Positions 26,650 through 36,047 of a stretch of DNA of 64,000 nt are shown one piece after another. Position numbers and translations under genes: made by a program. The DNA is taken from positions 1 to 64,000 of the forward strand of contig NZ_JAHESF010000024.1 in assembly GCF_018598225.1 (NCBI RefSeq), given 5' to 3'. The notes under the pieces were generated by a model. The model saw only the letters and a list, made by a program, of their open reading frames with translations. It did not search any database and was not told the origin of the DNA. The DNA is from Chryseosolibacter histidinae (GTDB lineage Bacteria; Bacteroidota; Bacteroidia; Cytophagales; Cyclobacteriaceae). Numbering within the stretch: position 1 is the first letter of the stretch; each line of letters opens with the position of its first letter.

Positions 26650-26722
26650 CCCAACTTGCAAACTTCAAACCTGAAACTCTAAACTTGAAATTTTAAACTT
26701 GAAACCTGAAATTTTAAACTCA
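26650..26722. repeat. AAACTTGAAACTT-type word repeat
   Basis: About 70 bases made of CAAACTT/GAAACCT/TTTAAACTTGAAA words occur in direct reiteration, immediately before a terminator. Same class as the repeat at 6932-7016 but without an inverted partner here. Confidence 0.55.
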
Positions 26723-26725
26723 AAG

Positions 26726-26758
26726 AGCTGTCCGGCTGCCGGGCAGCTTTTTCTTTTT
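26726..26758 (+). terminator. Intrinsic terminator after the DUF2167 gene
   Basis: AGCTGTCCGG and CCGGGCAGCT form a 10-bp stem with one G-U pair around CTG, followed by TTTTTCTTTTTT. Confidence 0.85.
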
Positions 26759-26818
26759 TGATTGCACTTGCCGCGATTTTTTCGTAAACTTTGTATACAT
26801 CAAAAATATTTTACTGCC

Positions 26819-27271
26819 ATGAGTGTTATCACCGATGTTGAAAGGTGGGGTAACGATCATCGCCCTGGCTTTCTGGATATATTCCGTATTGCGCTTGGAG
26901 TTTTTATCACCTACAAAGGATTGCAGTTTATCACACACCTGAGTGATCTTCAGAATACGACAGCAGGCATTAATATATGGTTTGCAGGCGCCACGCTTGC
27001 CCACTATGTGATCTTTGCACACATTCTTGCGGGCCCTATGATCGCCTTCGGACTTTATACCCGCATTGCCTGCCTGATCCAGCTGCCCATTCTGATCGGT
27101 GCGGTTTTTCTGGTGAACTATCCGAAAGGATTCCTGTTCCTGGGAAACCACATGGAGCTTGAAGTTTCATTGATCGTGCTGATCGGTCTGATCGTATTTA
27201 TGATCTTCGGCGCAGGCAGGTTTTCCATCGATGCAAAAAGAAGAAGAGAAGAAATGGAAGCCACACATTAA
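26819..27271 (+). CDS. DoxX-family membrane protein
   Basis: A 150-residue protein starting at ATG 26819 (MSVITDVERWGNDHRPG). An upstream in-frame start at 26762 would add a poorly hydrophobic extension. Four transmembrane helices are visible: FRIALGVFITYKGLQFI, LAHYVIFAHILAGPMIAFG, LIQLPILIGAVFLVN and VSLIVLIGLIVFMIFGAGR. The RxxLGxxFxxxG start of helix 1 is a DoxX feature. DoxX proteins are often linked to quinone or thiosulfate metabolism, but the substrate of this one is unknown. A basic tail (DAKRRREEM) faces the cytoplasm. Confidence 0.82.
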   Translation: MSVITDVERWGNDHRPGFLDIFRIALGVFITYKGLQFITHLSDLQNTTAGINIWFAGATLAHYVIFAHILAGPMIAFGLYTRIACLIQLPILIGAVFLVNYPKGFLFLGNHMELEVSLIVLIGLIVFMIFGAGRFSIDAKRRREEMEATH

Positions 27272-27304
27272 GCTGAGAACTTTATCACCTTTACCTAATC
27301 CTAA

Positions 27305-27340
27305 AAGGGCATCAATAAAATTGATGCCCTTAGTTTTTAT
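27305..27340 (+). terminator. Intrinsic terminator after the DoxX gene
   Basis: AAGGGCATCAA (27305-27315) and TTGATGCCCTT (27321-27331) form a perfect 11-bp stem followed by AGTTTTTATT. Confidence 0.88.
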
Positions 27341-27396
27341 TACCGAATTCGTTTTGAATGACCTGTAGGATTCAGGCTAATCATTCGCACCGTTGA

Positions 27397-28647
27397 TCAG
27401 GCGCGTTTCAACTCCATGATGGTAAGCTCAGGAGGCATGCCGATCCTTCCGGGATAGCCGAGGTATCCGAAACCGCGATTCACATAAAGATACTGTGAAC
27501 CTTCCTGGTACAATCCTGCCCACTGCTTGTAAGCATATTGCGAAGGACTCCATTTGAAGTTGCCGAGCTCAATGCCGAACTGAAATCCGTGTGTATGCCC
27601 TGAGAACATCACATCGATGTCTTTATACGAAGGGCGCACCTGCGCATCCCAGTGGCTCGGATCATGCGAAAGCAAAAGTTTAACGGCCGCTTCGTTCGTG
27701 CCCTGGTGAGCCAGGTCAAGTCTTCCGTATTTGGAGAACCTTCCTCCACCCCAGTTTTCGTTGCCGAGAATGGCAAGCTTCTCACCTCCCTGCTCGATGA
27801 TGTGATTCTGGTTCATCAACAGTTTGAAGTTCATCAACCGGTGCGCCTCCATCAGGTCCTTGAAATTACGGCGCTTTGCTTCTGTGGAGTCCCAGCGATG
27901 ATAATCGCCGTAATCATGGTTGCCCGTAACAGAATAAACACCCAGTGGTGCCTTGAACTTATCGAAGATGTTGATGTAGTCTTTTACCTCACTGCTCTCG
28001 TTGTTCACCAGGTCGCCTGTGAAAAAAATGAGATCAGGCTTTTCGTTCAGCATCATTTCCACACCACCTCTCACCGCTGTCTTGTTGAAGAAGCTTCCGG
28101 AGTGAATATCGGAAACGTGACCTATTTTAAGACCGTCAAACGATTTGGGAAGATTGGGAAGTTTAACCGTAACACGTTTCACCCGGTAGTCATGCGCGCC
28201 TGAAAGAATTCCGTAGGCCATGGTTCCAAAGGGAATGGAGGCAGCCACCAACGCTGTCTTCGCAAGGAATTCTGACCGTGGGATGGCGTTGCCCGGCAAA
28301 TGCTCGGGGTCGCCGCGGTAAAAGAATTGCGCAAGCCACTTCACACCGCGCGTGATGTCATCCATAAAGACAACCACGATGCCGAACACTTTAGAAAGAT
28401 AACTGCCCAGCAATGCTGTTCTGATCCAGGTCCAGGTTCCTCCGCTCTGGCGATAGGGGTCCCCGAAAAGCCACCATGACAGCACCGCAATGCTGAGTAT
28501 TGTCGGTATCCAGAAACCGAAGCGGAGCACATTTTTCCATACGGGCGTCCAGCCTTTGCTTACCGTGATAATAGCCTGAAACAGGTAATAATCGATCAGC
28601 AGCATTAGTGTTGCAAAAATCAGGAAGGTCATGATGCGGGATTTCAT
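27397..28647 (-). CDS. Membrane-anchored metallophosphoesterase (YkuE-like)
   Basis: A 416-residue protein. The N-terminal 150 residues hold about four hydrophobic segments (MTFLIFATLMLLIDYYLFQA and others). A calcineurin-like phosphoesterase domain follows with its metal-binding blocks: GHVSDIHSG, FFTGDLVNN, TGNHDYGDY and MFSGHTHGFQFG. Relatives cleave phosphoester bonds of lipids or nucleotides at the membrane surface. The substrate cannot be read here. It lies downstream of the efflux operon but is separated from it by a terminator. Confidence 0.9.
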   Translation of the reverse strand: MKSRIMTFLIFATLMLLIDYYLFQAIITVSKGWTPVWKNVLRFGFWIPTILSIAVLSWWLFGDPYRQSGGTWTWIRTALLGSYLSKVFGIVVVFMDDITRGVKWLAQFFYRGDPEHLPGNAIPRSEFLAKTALVAASIPFGTMAYGILSGAHDYRVKRVTVKLPNLPKSFDGLKIGHVSDIHSGSFFNKTAVRGGVEMMLNEKPDLIFFTGDLVNNESSEVKDYINIFDKFKAPLGVYSVTGNHDYGDYHRWDSTEAKRRNFKDLMEAHRLMNFKLLMNQNHIIEQGGEKLAILGNENWGGGRFSKYGRLDLAHQGTNEAAVKLLLSHDPSHWDAQVRPSYKDIDVMFSGHTHGFQFGIELGNFKWSPSQYAYKQWAGLYQEGSQYLYVNRGFGYLGYPGRIGMPPELTIMELKRA

Positions 28648-28650
28648 ATA

Positions 28651-28690
28651 AAAACGGGAAAGTCGTCTTGTTTGTTAAGACGACTCTCCC
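28651..28690 (-). terminator. Intrinsic terminator of the efflux operon
   Basis: Read on the minus strand, GGGAGAGTCGTCTT pairs with AAGACGACTTTCCC, followed by CGTTTTTAT. It lies 20 nt after the RND permease stop and separates it from the phosphoesterase gene. Confidence 0.85.
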
Positions 28691-28711
28691 GGAATTTTAG
28701 TTCAAATAGGA

Positions 28712-31700
28712 TCAGATCGAAGCAACGGCTCCATCCACGTCAGGAGCTGGCTGGTTGCGCTTCTTAAAGATGCGCTCCTTAAGCTTGGTGGTAAGCAGGT
28801 ACATTACCGGCACCAGGATCAGCGTAAGGAAGGTACCGAAGATCAAACCGAAGATCATGGTCCATGACAACGGGCCCCAGAAGGCTACGTTATCGCCGCC
28901 GAAGTAAATATGCGGGTTCAGCTCAGTGAACAGCTTCACGAAGTCGATGTTCAAACCAACGGCAAGCGGTATCAGGCCTATGGTTGCTGCCATGGTGGTC
29001 AGCAATACCGGCGTCATACGGGTTCTGGCTGCTTCAATAATCGCTTCGTAGAGCGGCACGCCTTGTGAGCGCAGCAGCTCTGTGAATTCAACCAGCAAGA
29101 TACCGTTGCGCACAACGAGGCCGGCCAGCGCCATGATACCCACACCCGTCATAATAATGGAGATCTCCATTTTGAAGAGCGAGAAACCGATCAGCACACC
29201 AATGATACTGAACAGGATCTCAGACAGGATGATCACTGGCTTGCTCACAGAGTTGAACTGGGTTACAAGGATCATAAAGATCAGCATGAACGCCAGGCCG
29301 AATGCCAGCGCCAGGAATGCGCCGGTCTCTGCCTGATCTTCCTGCTCACCTGTCATCCTGATGGTAACACCGTCAGGAGCCTGGAATGACTCGAGGCGAC
29401 GCTGGATGTCTGCCACAACCTCGTTCGGGTTATAATCACCCAGCACGTTTGACGACAGGGTGATCACACGTTTCTGGTCGATCCTTCTGATACCGGCGTA
29501 GCTGTTAGAGTAATCGATCTTGGCAACTGCCGACAGCGGTACCTGGCGAACCACGCCACCGGAGCCCATATCGCGGTAAGTAATGGGCAGGTTGATCAGC
29601 GTGTTCACATCGTTGCGCTGGTCTTCCCTGATCCTGAGGTTGATATCGTAATCGTCATCGTCGTCACGGAACTTAGATACCTCGCGGCCATATACAGCGG
29701 CATTCAAAGCAAAGCCGATCTGCTGGGTTGAGATACCTTCGCGGTTGGCCTTCTCACGGTCTATGGTGATCTTCACTTCAGGTTTATCGGCCTGGAAGTC
29801 AGACTTGAGCTCTTCCACCCCGGGCACCTGTTGTGCTATCAGGAAACGTTTGGCTTTATCGGCTGTTTCCACCAGCAGATCGAAGTTATCGGCAGCGATC
29901 TCGATGTTGATCGGCTTACCGGTCGGAGGACCGTTAGCTTCCTGGTTCACAGAGATCTCAGCGCCTTTAATCCCCTTAACAGCTTCACGGATATCATCCA
30001 TATATTTTTTAGTAGACTCGCCATTGCGCGAAGCAAATTTTACGAACGCCACCTGCACTTTGCCCAGGTGGGGCATTGCCTGCTGGCCACCTTCAAACGG
30101 ATCTTCGCTGGCACCGATGGCAACGTTCGAGATCACAGACTCAACAATAGGGTTGCGTTTTCCATCGCGACTCATGGTTTTGATCACGCGGTCTTCGACG
30201 ATGGCCGTGATAGAATCCGTTACACGCTGATCTGTTCCGATAGGCATACGGATGTAAGCGAAGATAAAGTTAGGGTCACCGTTGGGGAAGAACACTACCG
30301 GAGGTTTGCGGATGGCCGTGAAAACGAACGAGAAGATAAACAACCCGATCACCGCTACCACAACCCAGATAGGCCTGTAGCGATACAAACACCATGTAAC
30401 AACACGCTTGTAACCTTCCTGCACTTTAGGCCAGGCCGAGGTCTGGAAATTGGAGATCACTCGCTCCAGAAGGAAATGGTGCAGCACATACAGCAGGTAA
30501 AGGAAAACAACAAAGTTTCCGAGGCCTACGCCAATCAGATAAGAGACGATCGCTATACCTGCGAAAATAACGCTGGTAACTTTGAAACCTTTGGTGACCT
30601 TAGATCGCTCCTTGTCATCATGCTGGTCATGGTCATGCGCCGTCATAAAGTCAGCCGCAAAAACAGGGTTGATGATGTAAGCAACCACCAGCGAAGCCAG
30701 CAGGGCAACGATGAGGGTAATGGGCAGGTACATCATGAACTTACCGATCACACCGGGCCAGAAGGCCAGCGGAATGAACGGCGCCAGCACCACCATAGTA
30801 CCGGAAAATACCGGGAGGAACACCTCACCCGCAGCGATCTTGGCTGCCTTGCGAATGGGTACTTTTCCATTGTCAAATACACGGTGTGTGTTCTCGATCA
30901 CCACAATGGCATCATCAACCACAATACCCAGCGCCAGCAGGAACGAGAACAGCGTCATCATGTTCAATGTAAAACCGATTCCCGGAAACACAAGGAATGC
31001 GATGAAGCTCGAGATCGGTACAGACAACCCCACGAAGATAGCGTTGGTCACCCCCATGAAGAACATGAGGATGATGGTTACCAGTATAAAGCCGATGATG
31101 ATGGTGTTGATCAGGTCGTGCAGCGTTACGCGTGTGTTATCGGACTGGTCTGCCGTAACAGTTACTTTCAGTCCGGGGGGCAGCACACCTTCTTCATATT
31201 CTTTGATGATGGCCCTGATATTGTCAGAAGCATTGATCAGGTTCTCGCCGCTGCGTTTAACGACGTTGAGCGTAACCACGTTCTTTTTATCCAGCCTGGC
31301 AAAGCTCTCCTGCTCTTTGTGGCTGTCCACCACTTCAGCAATGTCTTTCAGGTATACTTTGCCACCCTTGATGGAACCTACCACGGTATTGCCCATCTGC
31401 TCGGCATTATCATACTCACCGCTCACGCTGAGCGATCGTTTTGTTCCATCAACAGCAAGCTGGCCGCCCGGAACAATAACGTTCTCGCCACCAATGGCCT
31501 GTGATATGTCATCGAAGCTCACACCTGCCAACGCTGCCTTGTACATGTCAACGTTGATCTGGATCTCACGGTCGAGCGCACCAACGATATCGATGCGGCG
31601 GATCTCTTTGAGGCCCTCGAACCTGTCTTGCATCATCTCGGCATAACGCTTCAGGGTCTGAAGGTCATAATCGCCGGAGAGGTTCACGTACATGATCGGA

Positions 31701-32134
31701 ACTTCCGAAATGTCGATGTCCATGACCACCGGATCGTCCGGAAGGTCATTGGGAAGATCGGGTTTCGCACGGTCAACCGCGTCTTTCACTTCACGCTTGG
31801 CTTCCGCCACGTTCTCATCGGCTTCAAATTCGATGATCACGTTCGAAAAGTCCTGAATAGAGTTGCTGGTGACCTTCTTGATACCGGAAATAGATTTCAC
31901 CTGCTTCTCGATCTGTTTGGTGATCAGGTTCTCGATGTCTTCAGGGGCAGCGCCCGGATAAGGGGTAGCCACATAGATCTGCGGAAATACAACTTCGGGG
32001 AAGTTCTCCTTCGGCAGGCTGTTATAGGTTATGATACCCATCAGACAGATGATCACCGTGGCCACGTAAATAGCCACCTTGTTATCGATCGCCCAACTGG
32101 TGGGTTTAAATTCTTTGCCTTCTAAGTCTTGCAT
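28712..32134 (-). CDS. RND efflux transporter permease
   Basis: A 1140-residue inner-membrane pump of the AcrB/MexB/CzcA superfamily. The N-terminal helix (AIYVATVIICLMGIITYNSL) is followed by a large periplasmic domain, the central helix bundle with charged TM4 residues (LGIVVDDAIVVIENTHRVF), a second periplasmic domain and the C-terminal bundle (SIIMTGVGIMALAGLVVRNG). It uses proton flow to export compounds through the adjacent MFP and TolC proteins. An additional stretch with DHDQHDDKERS lies in the middle loop. Substrate class is uncertain. It is the last gene of the operon starting with tetR at 35543. Confidence 0.95.
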   Translation of the reverse strand: MQDLEGKEFKPTSWAIDNKVAIYVATVIICLMGIITYNSLPKENFPEVVFPQIYVATPYPGAAPEDIENLITKQIEKQVKSISGIKKVTSNSIQDFSNVIIEFEADENVAEAKREVKDAVDRAKPDLPNDLPDDPVVMDIDISEVPIMYVNLSGDYDLQTLKRYAEMMQDRFEGLKEIRRIDIVGALDREIQINVDMYKAALAGVSFDDISQAIGGENVIVPGGQLAVDGTKRSLSVSGEYDNAEQMGNTVVGSIKGGKVYLKDIAEVVDSHKEQESFARLDKKNVVTLNVVKRSGENLINASDNIRAIIKEYEEGVLPPGLKVTVTADQSDNTRVTLHDLINTIIIGFILVTIILMFFMGVTNAIFVGLSVPISSFIAFLVFPGIGFTLNMMTLFSFLLALGIVVDDAIVVIENTHRVFDNGKVPIRKAAKIAAGEVFLPVFSGTMVVLAPFIPLAFWPGVIGKFMMYLPITLIVALLASLVVAYIINPVFAADFMTAHDHDQHDDKERSKVTKGFKVTSVIFAGIAIVSYLIGVGLGNFVVFLYLLYVLHHFLLERVISNFQTSAWPKVQEGYKRVVTWCLYRYRPIWVVVAVIGLFIFSFVFTAIRKPPVVFFPNGDPNFIFAYIRMPIGTDQRVTDSITAIVEDRVIKTMSRDGKRNPIVESVISNVAIGASEDPFEGGQQAMPHLGKVQVAFVKFASRNGESTKKYMDDIREAVKGIKGAEISVNQEANGPPTGKPINIEIAADNFDLLVETADKAKRFLIAQQVPGVEELKSDFQADKPEVKITIDREKANREGISTQQIGFALNAAVYGREVSKFRDDDDDYDINLRIREDQRNDVNTLINLPITYRDMGSGGVVRQVPLSAVAKIDYSNSYAGIRRIDQKRVITLSSNVLGDYNPNEVVADIQRRLESFQAPDGVTIRMTGEQEDQAETGAFLALAFGLAFMLIFMILVTQFNSVSKPVIILSEILFSIIGVLIGFSLFKMEISIIMTGVGIMALAGLVVRNGILLVEFTELLRSQGVPLYEAIIEAARTRMTPVLLTTMAATIGLIPLAVGLNIDFVKLFTELNPHIYFGGDNVAFWGPLSWTMIFGLIFGTFLTLILVPVMYLLTTKLKERIFKKRNQPAPDVDGAVASI

Positions 32135-32158
32135 ATCGTTAGAAATTAGATGTGAGGT

Positions 32159-32244
32159 CTGAGATGTGAGATATGAGATATGAGCGCTGAATCTTTCGTC
32201 TCCTCCCGATAGCTACCGGGACTCATATCTCTTATCTCATGTCT
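32159..32244. repeat. GAGATATGAGATATGAG inverted repeat with CCCGATAGCTACCGGG core
   Basis: The 112-bp gap between the MFP and RND genes contains GAGATGTGAGATATGAG words and, further right, their near reverse complement CTCATATCTCTTATCTCAT. The 16-nt near-palindrome CCCGATAGCTACCGGG (32205-32220) lies in the loop. In the operon transcript this could be a processing or attenuating hairpin that sets the MFP:RND ratio. Confidence 0.7.
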
Positions 32245-32246
32245 AT

Positions 32247-33383
32247 TTATATCTTGACGTATTCGCCGTCGTTCAGGCCCTGATATCCTACCGTGATCAG
32301 TTTGTCACCGGCATTCAGACCTTTCACTCCTGCAAGGTTACCGTAAACGCCGTCTACTGTAACCACTTTTTTGCGGGCAACGGTTTGTTTACCCTTGGCC
32401 TCGGCAACGTAAACGATCTTTTCGTTGTTCACCTGCTGGATCACGTTCACAGGAACTACCAGTGTTGAAGGCTCTGTGCGGAAAACCACTTTTACAGTAG
32501 CCGTCATGTTGGGGCGCAGGTCGGGCTGTGAAGGAAGCTTCACTTCGATGTTGAACGTGCGTGACAAAAGGTCGATGGTTCTGCCTACGAAAGTTACACG
32601 GGCCTCGATCTCCTTCTTCAGCTCAGGGATGTTCACGATCACTTTATTACCTTTTTTGATATCCGTAACATAAGCTTCAGAAACGTTGGCCAGCAGTTTC
32701 AGGTCAGAGGCGTTCACCACCCTGAAGGCAGGCATGCCAGGAGCAATGTTCTCACCAGCTTTTACCGTTACTTCATCTACCACACCACTGATGGGCGATT
32801 TGATGCGGGTCATTTCGTTCTGTTCTTGTACGGAAGCCAATTGCTTCTCGAGGCTTTCTTTGTTGGTCTTGGACTGGAGGAACTGAACTTCAGTACCGAT
32901 CTTCTGATCCCACAGGTTTTTCTGGCGCTCGTATACTGCGGTGGCAAGCTCGAGCTGCGCTTTCATAGACTCGATATTGCGAACGATCACTGAGTTATCG
33001 ATCTGTGCCAGCACCTGTCCTTTGGTAACCTGCGAGCCTTCGGTGACATAAACCTGGGTAACAACACCCATCGATTTTGCACTTACAAGGATATTGTTCT
33101 CTGATTCAACCCTGCCCTGTGTTTGAACAAAGTGATCGAATTTGCGCGGCTGAAGCTCTTCTACAGCAACTTCTTTTGCCTTCACTTTGGTTTCAGCATC
33201 GGGGTTCTCTTTGGCGATCTCCTCTTCGAGCTTCTGGATCTCTTTGGAGATATTGGCCTGTTCGGTCTTCAATTTTTCGAGACGGGCCTTTTTATCATCT
33301 TCTGGTGATGCAGCGCTGCAGGCGGCCAGCAAACCGGCAACAACAACAGCAACTGCCAAACGATTGTACAAAGTAGGTTTCAT
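32247..33383 (-). CDS. RND efflux periplasmic adaptor (MFP) lipoprotein
   Basis: A 378-residue protein starting at ATG 33383 (MKPTLYNRL). A start 24 nt upstream (33407) would lengthen the signal peptide. A lipobox LLAAC gives lipidation of the cysteine. A charged coiled coil (about 35-75) is followed by the lipoyl-type half motif ILVSAKSMGVVTQVYVTEGS, the alpha-hairpin (KAQLELATAVYERQKNLWDQ) and the beta-barrel domain with SPISGVVDEVTVKAGENI. It bridges the pump and outer-membrane channel. Confidence 0.94.
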   Translation of the reverse strand: MKPTLYNRLAVAVVVAGLLAACSAASPEDDKKARLEKLKTEQANISKEIQKLEEEIAKENPDAETKVKAKEVAVEELQPRKFDHFVQTQGRVESENNILVSAKSMGVVTQVYVTEGSQVTKGQVLAQIDNSVIVRNIESMKAQLELATAVYERQKNLWDQKIGTEVQFLQSKTNKESLEKQLASVQEQNEMTRIKSPISGVVDEVTVKAGENIAPGMPAFRVVNASDLKLLANVSEAYVTDIKKGNKVIVNIPELKKEIEARVTFVGRTIDLLSRTFNIEVKLPSQPDLRPNMTATVKVVFRTEPSTLVVPVNVIQQVNNEKIVYVAEAKGKQTVARKKVVTVDGVYGNLAGVKGLNAGDKLITVGYQGLNDGEYVKI

Positions 33384-33414
33384 GTATAAGGATTTTATGG
33401 CGGTCATAAGAGTT

Positions 33415-34902
33415 TTATTTATTTTCCTGGGGGGTTGGGCTTAATTTTCCGTAAGCTTTCTCGAGGTCAACCCTGGCAACCACGGCATCATACAGAGCAG
33501 AGTAGTAGTTGATCTGCGCTTCTTTCAGGGCGCTTTCTGCATCGATCACTTCAATGTTAGAACCTACCCCCTGCTCATATTTGATCTTGGTTACGCGGGC
33601 TACGTTCTCAGCCAGCTTTTTGTTCTCATCCTGTGATTTCAGGGTGGTAACGGCGTTGATATAGTTGGTGGCGGCCTGTTGCACCTCCAGGTCGATGGCA
33701 GATTTCAGGTTCGTAAAATTATTCTCTACCTTCTGAAGGGCCAGTTTTGCCTGCTGCACCCTGTAGTTCCGTTGCAAACCACTGAAGATGGGCACATTCA
33801 AAGAAACACCGAACGAAACAGCAGGATACCATTTGTCGGGACCAGTGACACCATTGTCCTTTATGTTTGTATTGGTTTTAAACACGCCACTGATGTTGGG
33901 CGACTGTGTTGAATACCCCAGGTTTGCAAAAGCTGAAAGGCTGGGAAGGGAGGTTGAATATTTGTTTTTGAGGTCAAGCTCAAGAAGCCTCTGGTTGGTT
34001 TCAAGAATGCTGTAGTCAATCCGTTCCTTATAATCCCAATTGGCGCTGTAGGTGCTCAGCACATCTTCGCTTACATTGAGCGAGGCAATATCTCCTGTCA
34101 CCGCTATCGGCTGGTCCATCGGATAGGTCATCTGGAACTTTAACAATTCATACCCAAGCTCTTGCAGCTTGTAGAACTTGTCGCGCTCAGCCCGCAGGTT
34201 GTTCAAGGTCACCTTGATGCGGTCAACATCGATGCTCTCTGCAAAGCCATTTGTATTCATGGCCGAAGTGGTCTTCAGCAATGATTCAACCCTTTCAATG
34301 TTATTGTCAAAGAGCTGCATGCGGTCTTTGTTGATCAGCACAGCATAATAGGCCTTGATCACTTTCTCAATGGTTTGCTCCTTTGTCTGCTGTGTTGTTT
34401 TTACAGAGAGCTCGCGGTATGTGCTGGCTGCCCTCAAGCCCACCAGGTACGAGCTGTTGAAAAGCAGCTGGTTGATAGCAAGGTTTGCGTTACCGGAAGA
34501 AGGCAACTGAAAAAAGTTCCTTGAAGCAACAACACCATCATCCGGCACGCCTGGCATAAAATTAGCATAGTCCGTTTCGCCCGAGAACCCGAATGCTGTT
34601 TGCTTTGTTGCAAAGAACCGTGGAAGTTTGGAGTTGTGCTGCACGGTAACACTACCATCGATCTGCGGAAGGCCTATGCCCCGTGTTTCTTTCACGCGTG
34701 CATCGGCTATTTGCTCATCAATGACCGCATTCTTAACATTAGCAGAGTTATCCAACGCGTACTGGATACACTGTTCAAGTGTAAAAGCCTGCCCGGTCTG
34801 GCTTTGCTGCGCGGCCTGGCTCTGCCCTGTTTCAGTCTGCTGAGCTTTTATCAGCACCGGCGAGACCATCGTTGCTAAAATAATCAGGTAAATCCGTCTC
34901 AT
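33415..34902 (-). CDS. TolC-family outer membrane efflux channel
   Basis: A 495-residue protein with signal peptide MRRIYLIILATMVSPVLIKA. A glutamine-rich linker (QQTETGQSQAAQQSQTGQAF) precedes the first OEP repeat (TLEQCIQYALDNSANVKNAV). The second repeat ends with KIKYEQGVGSNIEVIDAESA and NYYSALYDAVVARVDLEKAY. The two homologous halves are typical of the trimeric TolC tunnel. It is second in the tetR-tolC-MFP-RND operon, 2 nt after tetR. Confidence 0.95.
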   Translation of the reverse strand: MRRIYLIILATMVSPVLIKAQQTETGQSQAAQQSQTGQAFTLEQCIQYALDNSANVKNAVIDEQIADARVKETRGIGLPQIDGSVTVQHNSKLPRFFATKQTAFGFSGETDYANFMPGVPDDGVVASRNFFQLPSSGNANLAINQLLFNSSYLVGLRAASTYRELSVKTTQQTKEQTIEKVIKAYYAVLINKDRMQLFDNNIERVESLLKTTSAMNTNGFAESIDVDRIKVTLNNLRAERDKFYKLQELGYELLKFQMTYPMDQPIAVTGDIASLNVSEDVLSTYSANWDYKERIDYSILETNQRLLELDLKNKYSTSLPSLSAFANLGYSTQSPNISGVFKTNTNIKDNGVTGPDKWYPAVSFGVSLNVPIFSGLQRNYRVQQAKLALQKVENNFTNLKSAIDLEVQQAATNYINAVTTLKSQDENKKLAENVARVTKIKYEQGVGSNIEVIDAESALKEAQINYYSALYDAVVARVDLEKAYGKLSPTPQENK

Positions 34903-34904
34903 GT

Positions 34905-35543
34905 CTATAGTATAGTTGAAGGTTGGTGATGGTTTACTTCTTTATATTTCTGGTAAAGTTTTCTTCCCTTATCGGTTACAACACCGTACACGAAGTGATC
35001 GAAGATCTGCATCTGCACTTCTGTGAGGCGGAACTGCTCGCGCGGGAAGATCTCTTCATCAAAAGCGAGCTGCACCAGCTCGAGCCGCATGGAAGCGATC
35101 ACTTCGGGGTCTATCTCGGGCCTGAAGTACCCTTCTTCAATTCCCTGCTTCAGGTTTCGCACCACTGAGCACCGGATGAACTTGTTCTTGTGGTTCACCC
35201 ACTCTGCCCACGCCCGCGGATGGTACTTCTGAAGATCGAACAGCAGCGACGGGTTCAGGTCCTGCATGTTGCGTTTCAGACACACCGAAAGTTTGGCCAG
35301 CTCATCGATGGCATTCTTGGCCGTTTCCATCACCCGCTCAAACTCTTTCGCATTCTTTTCCAAATGCGCCTTGCAGGCCATGGTCACAATGTCTTCCTTA
35401 TCAGCGAAGTGCTGATATAAAGTCTTTTTGGATACTGACAAATGCCGGGCTATGTCATCCATCGAAATACTCCTGACCCCGTATTTCTTGAAAAGCTCTT
35501 CGGCCCCTTTCAGTATCTTTTCCTTGACGTCTGTTTCTTCCAT
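34905..35543 (-). CDS. TetR/AcrR-family repressor of the efflux operon
   Basis: A 212-residue regulator. The N-terminal HTH has the TetR pattern: ILKGAEELFKKYGVRSISMD, then IARHLSVSKKTLYQHFADKE. The C-terminal helical domain would bind an inducer. It is the first gene of the operon, and a 28-bp palindrome overlaps its promoter, so autoregulation of the whole pump operon is the natural inference. Ligand unknown. Confidence 0.94.
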   Translation of the reverse strand: MEETDVKEKILKGAEELFKKYGVRSISMDDIARHLSVSKKTLYQHFADKEDIVTMACKAHLEKNAKEFERVMETAKNAIDELAKLSVCLKRNMQDLNPSLLFDLQKYHPRAWAEWVNHKNKFIRCSVVRNLKQGIEEGYFRPEIDPEVIASMRLELVQLAFDEEIFPREQFRLTEVQMQIFDHFVYGVVTDKGRKLYQKYKEVNHHQPSTIL

Positions 35544-35551
35544 AAGGGCTG

Positions 35552-35588
35552 CAAAACTATGGAAACTTTTAACATTTCAAAAGTTTCC
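35552..35588 (-). promoter_or_regulatory. Efflux-operon promoter overlapped by a TetR-type palindromic operator
   Basis: On the minus strand an exact -7 element TAGTTTTG (35559-35552) is preceded after 18 nt by TTTG (35581-35578). The 10-bp arms GGAAACTTTT (35561-35570) and AAAAGTTTCC (35579-35588) are perfect reverse complements with an 8-nt spacer and cover the space from -33 to -7. The tetR ATG follows 8 nt after the -7 box. A bound repressor would block polymerase. Confidence 0.75.
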
Positions 35589-35669
35589 AACGTTTCCCTT
35601 AACGTGTTCCTCAGGCTCAGGTTGGGCTTTTTCACGATTATTTACGTTATTTTTTTGTGAAGCGGTGCC

Positions 35670-36020
35670 TCAAAGGTTTGAAGTGTCTGATTTCCCCGCT
35701 GAAGTGTCAGGGCCTTTGTAGCACCATTTTTCCCGCATTCTGGCCTTGAATCGCTCCCTGTCTTCAGGGGTCATGCTGGAGAGCTTTTCGTAGTAACGCT
35801 GTTTCCAGCGCATGCCCGCATGCCCCCCTTTGCCACCAAAACCGCTGAACAGGATCTTGCTCAGCAATAATAAGCCGAGTGCCTGCCAAAAATTGATAGC
35901 CGGTCCGTTGAAAAGCGGCGGGACGAGATAGTTCCATAAGAACATGGTGACCCATCCGAACAACATCACAAACAGGATGCACATCACCGTCCATTTCAAT
36001 ATCAGCAATCCCTTGTTCAT
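35670..36020 (-). CDS. Small two-helix membrane protein downstream of the sigma factor
   Basis: A 116-residue protein: two transmembrane helices (about 6-31 and 43-60) followed by a basic cytoplasmic tail with RWKQRYYEKLSSMTPEDRER. It begins 27 nt after the sigma factor stop, so the two are probably one operon. By position it could modulate the sigma factor, but it lacks any recognised anti-sigma domain. I do not recognise a named family. Confidence 0.75.
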   Translation of the reverse strand: MNKGLLILKWTVMCILFVMLFGWVTMFLWNYLVPPLFNGPAINFWQALGLLLLSKILFSGFGGKGGHAGMRWKQRYYEKLSSMTPEDRERFKARMREKWCYKGPDTSAGKSDTSNL

Positions 36021-36047
36021 AAAACGAATATCTTAATTATTTGAAGT

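Noticed and set aside
29831-31504. 557-codon plus-strand frame inside the RND permease gene
   Set aside because: It is antisense to an unambiguous RND pump gene; its translation is rich in H, R, D and Q with no domain and mirrors the codon structure of the real gene.
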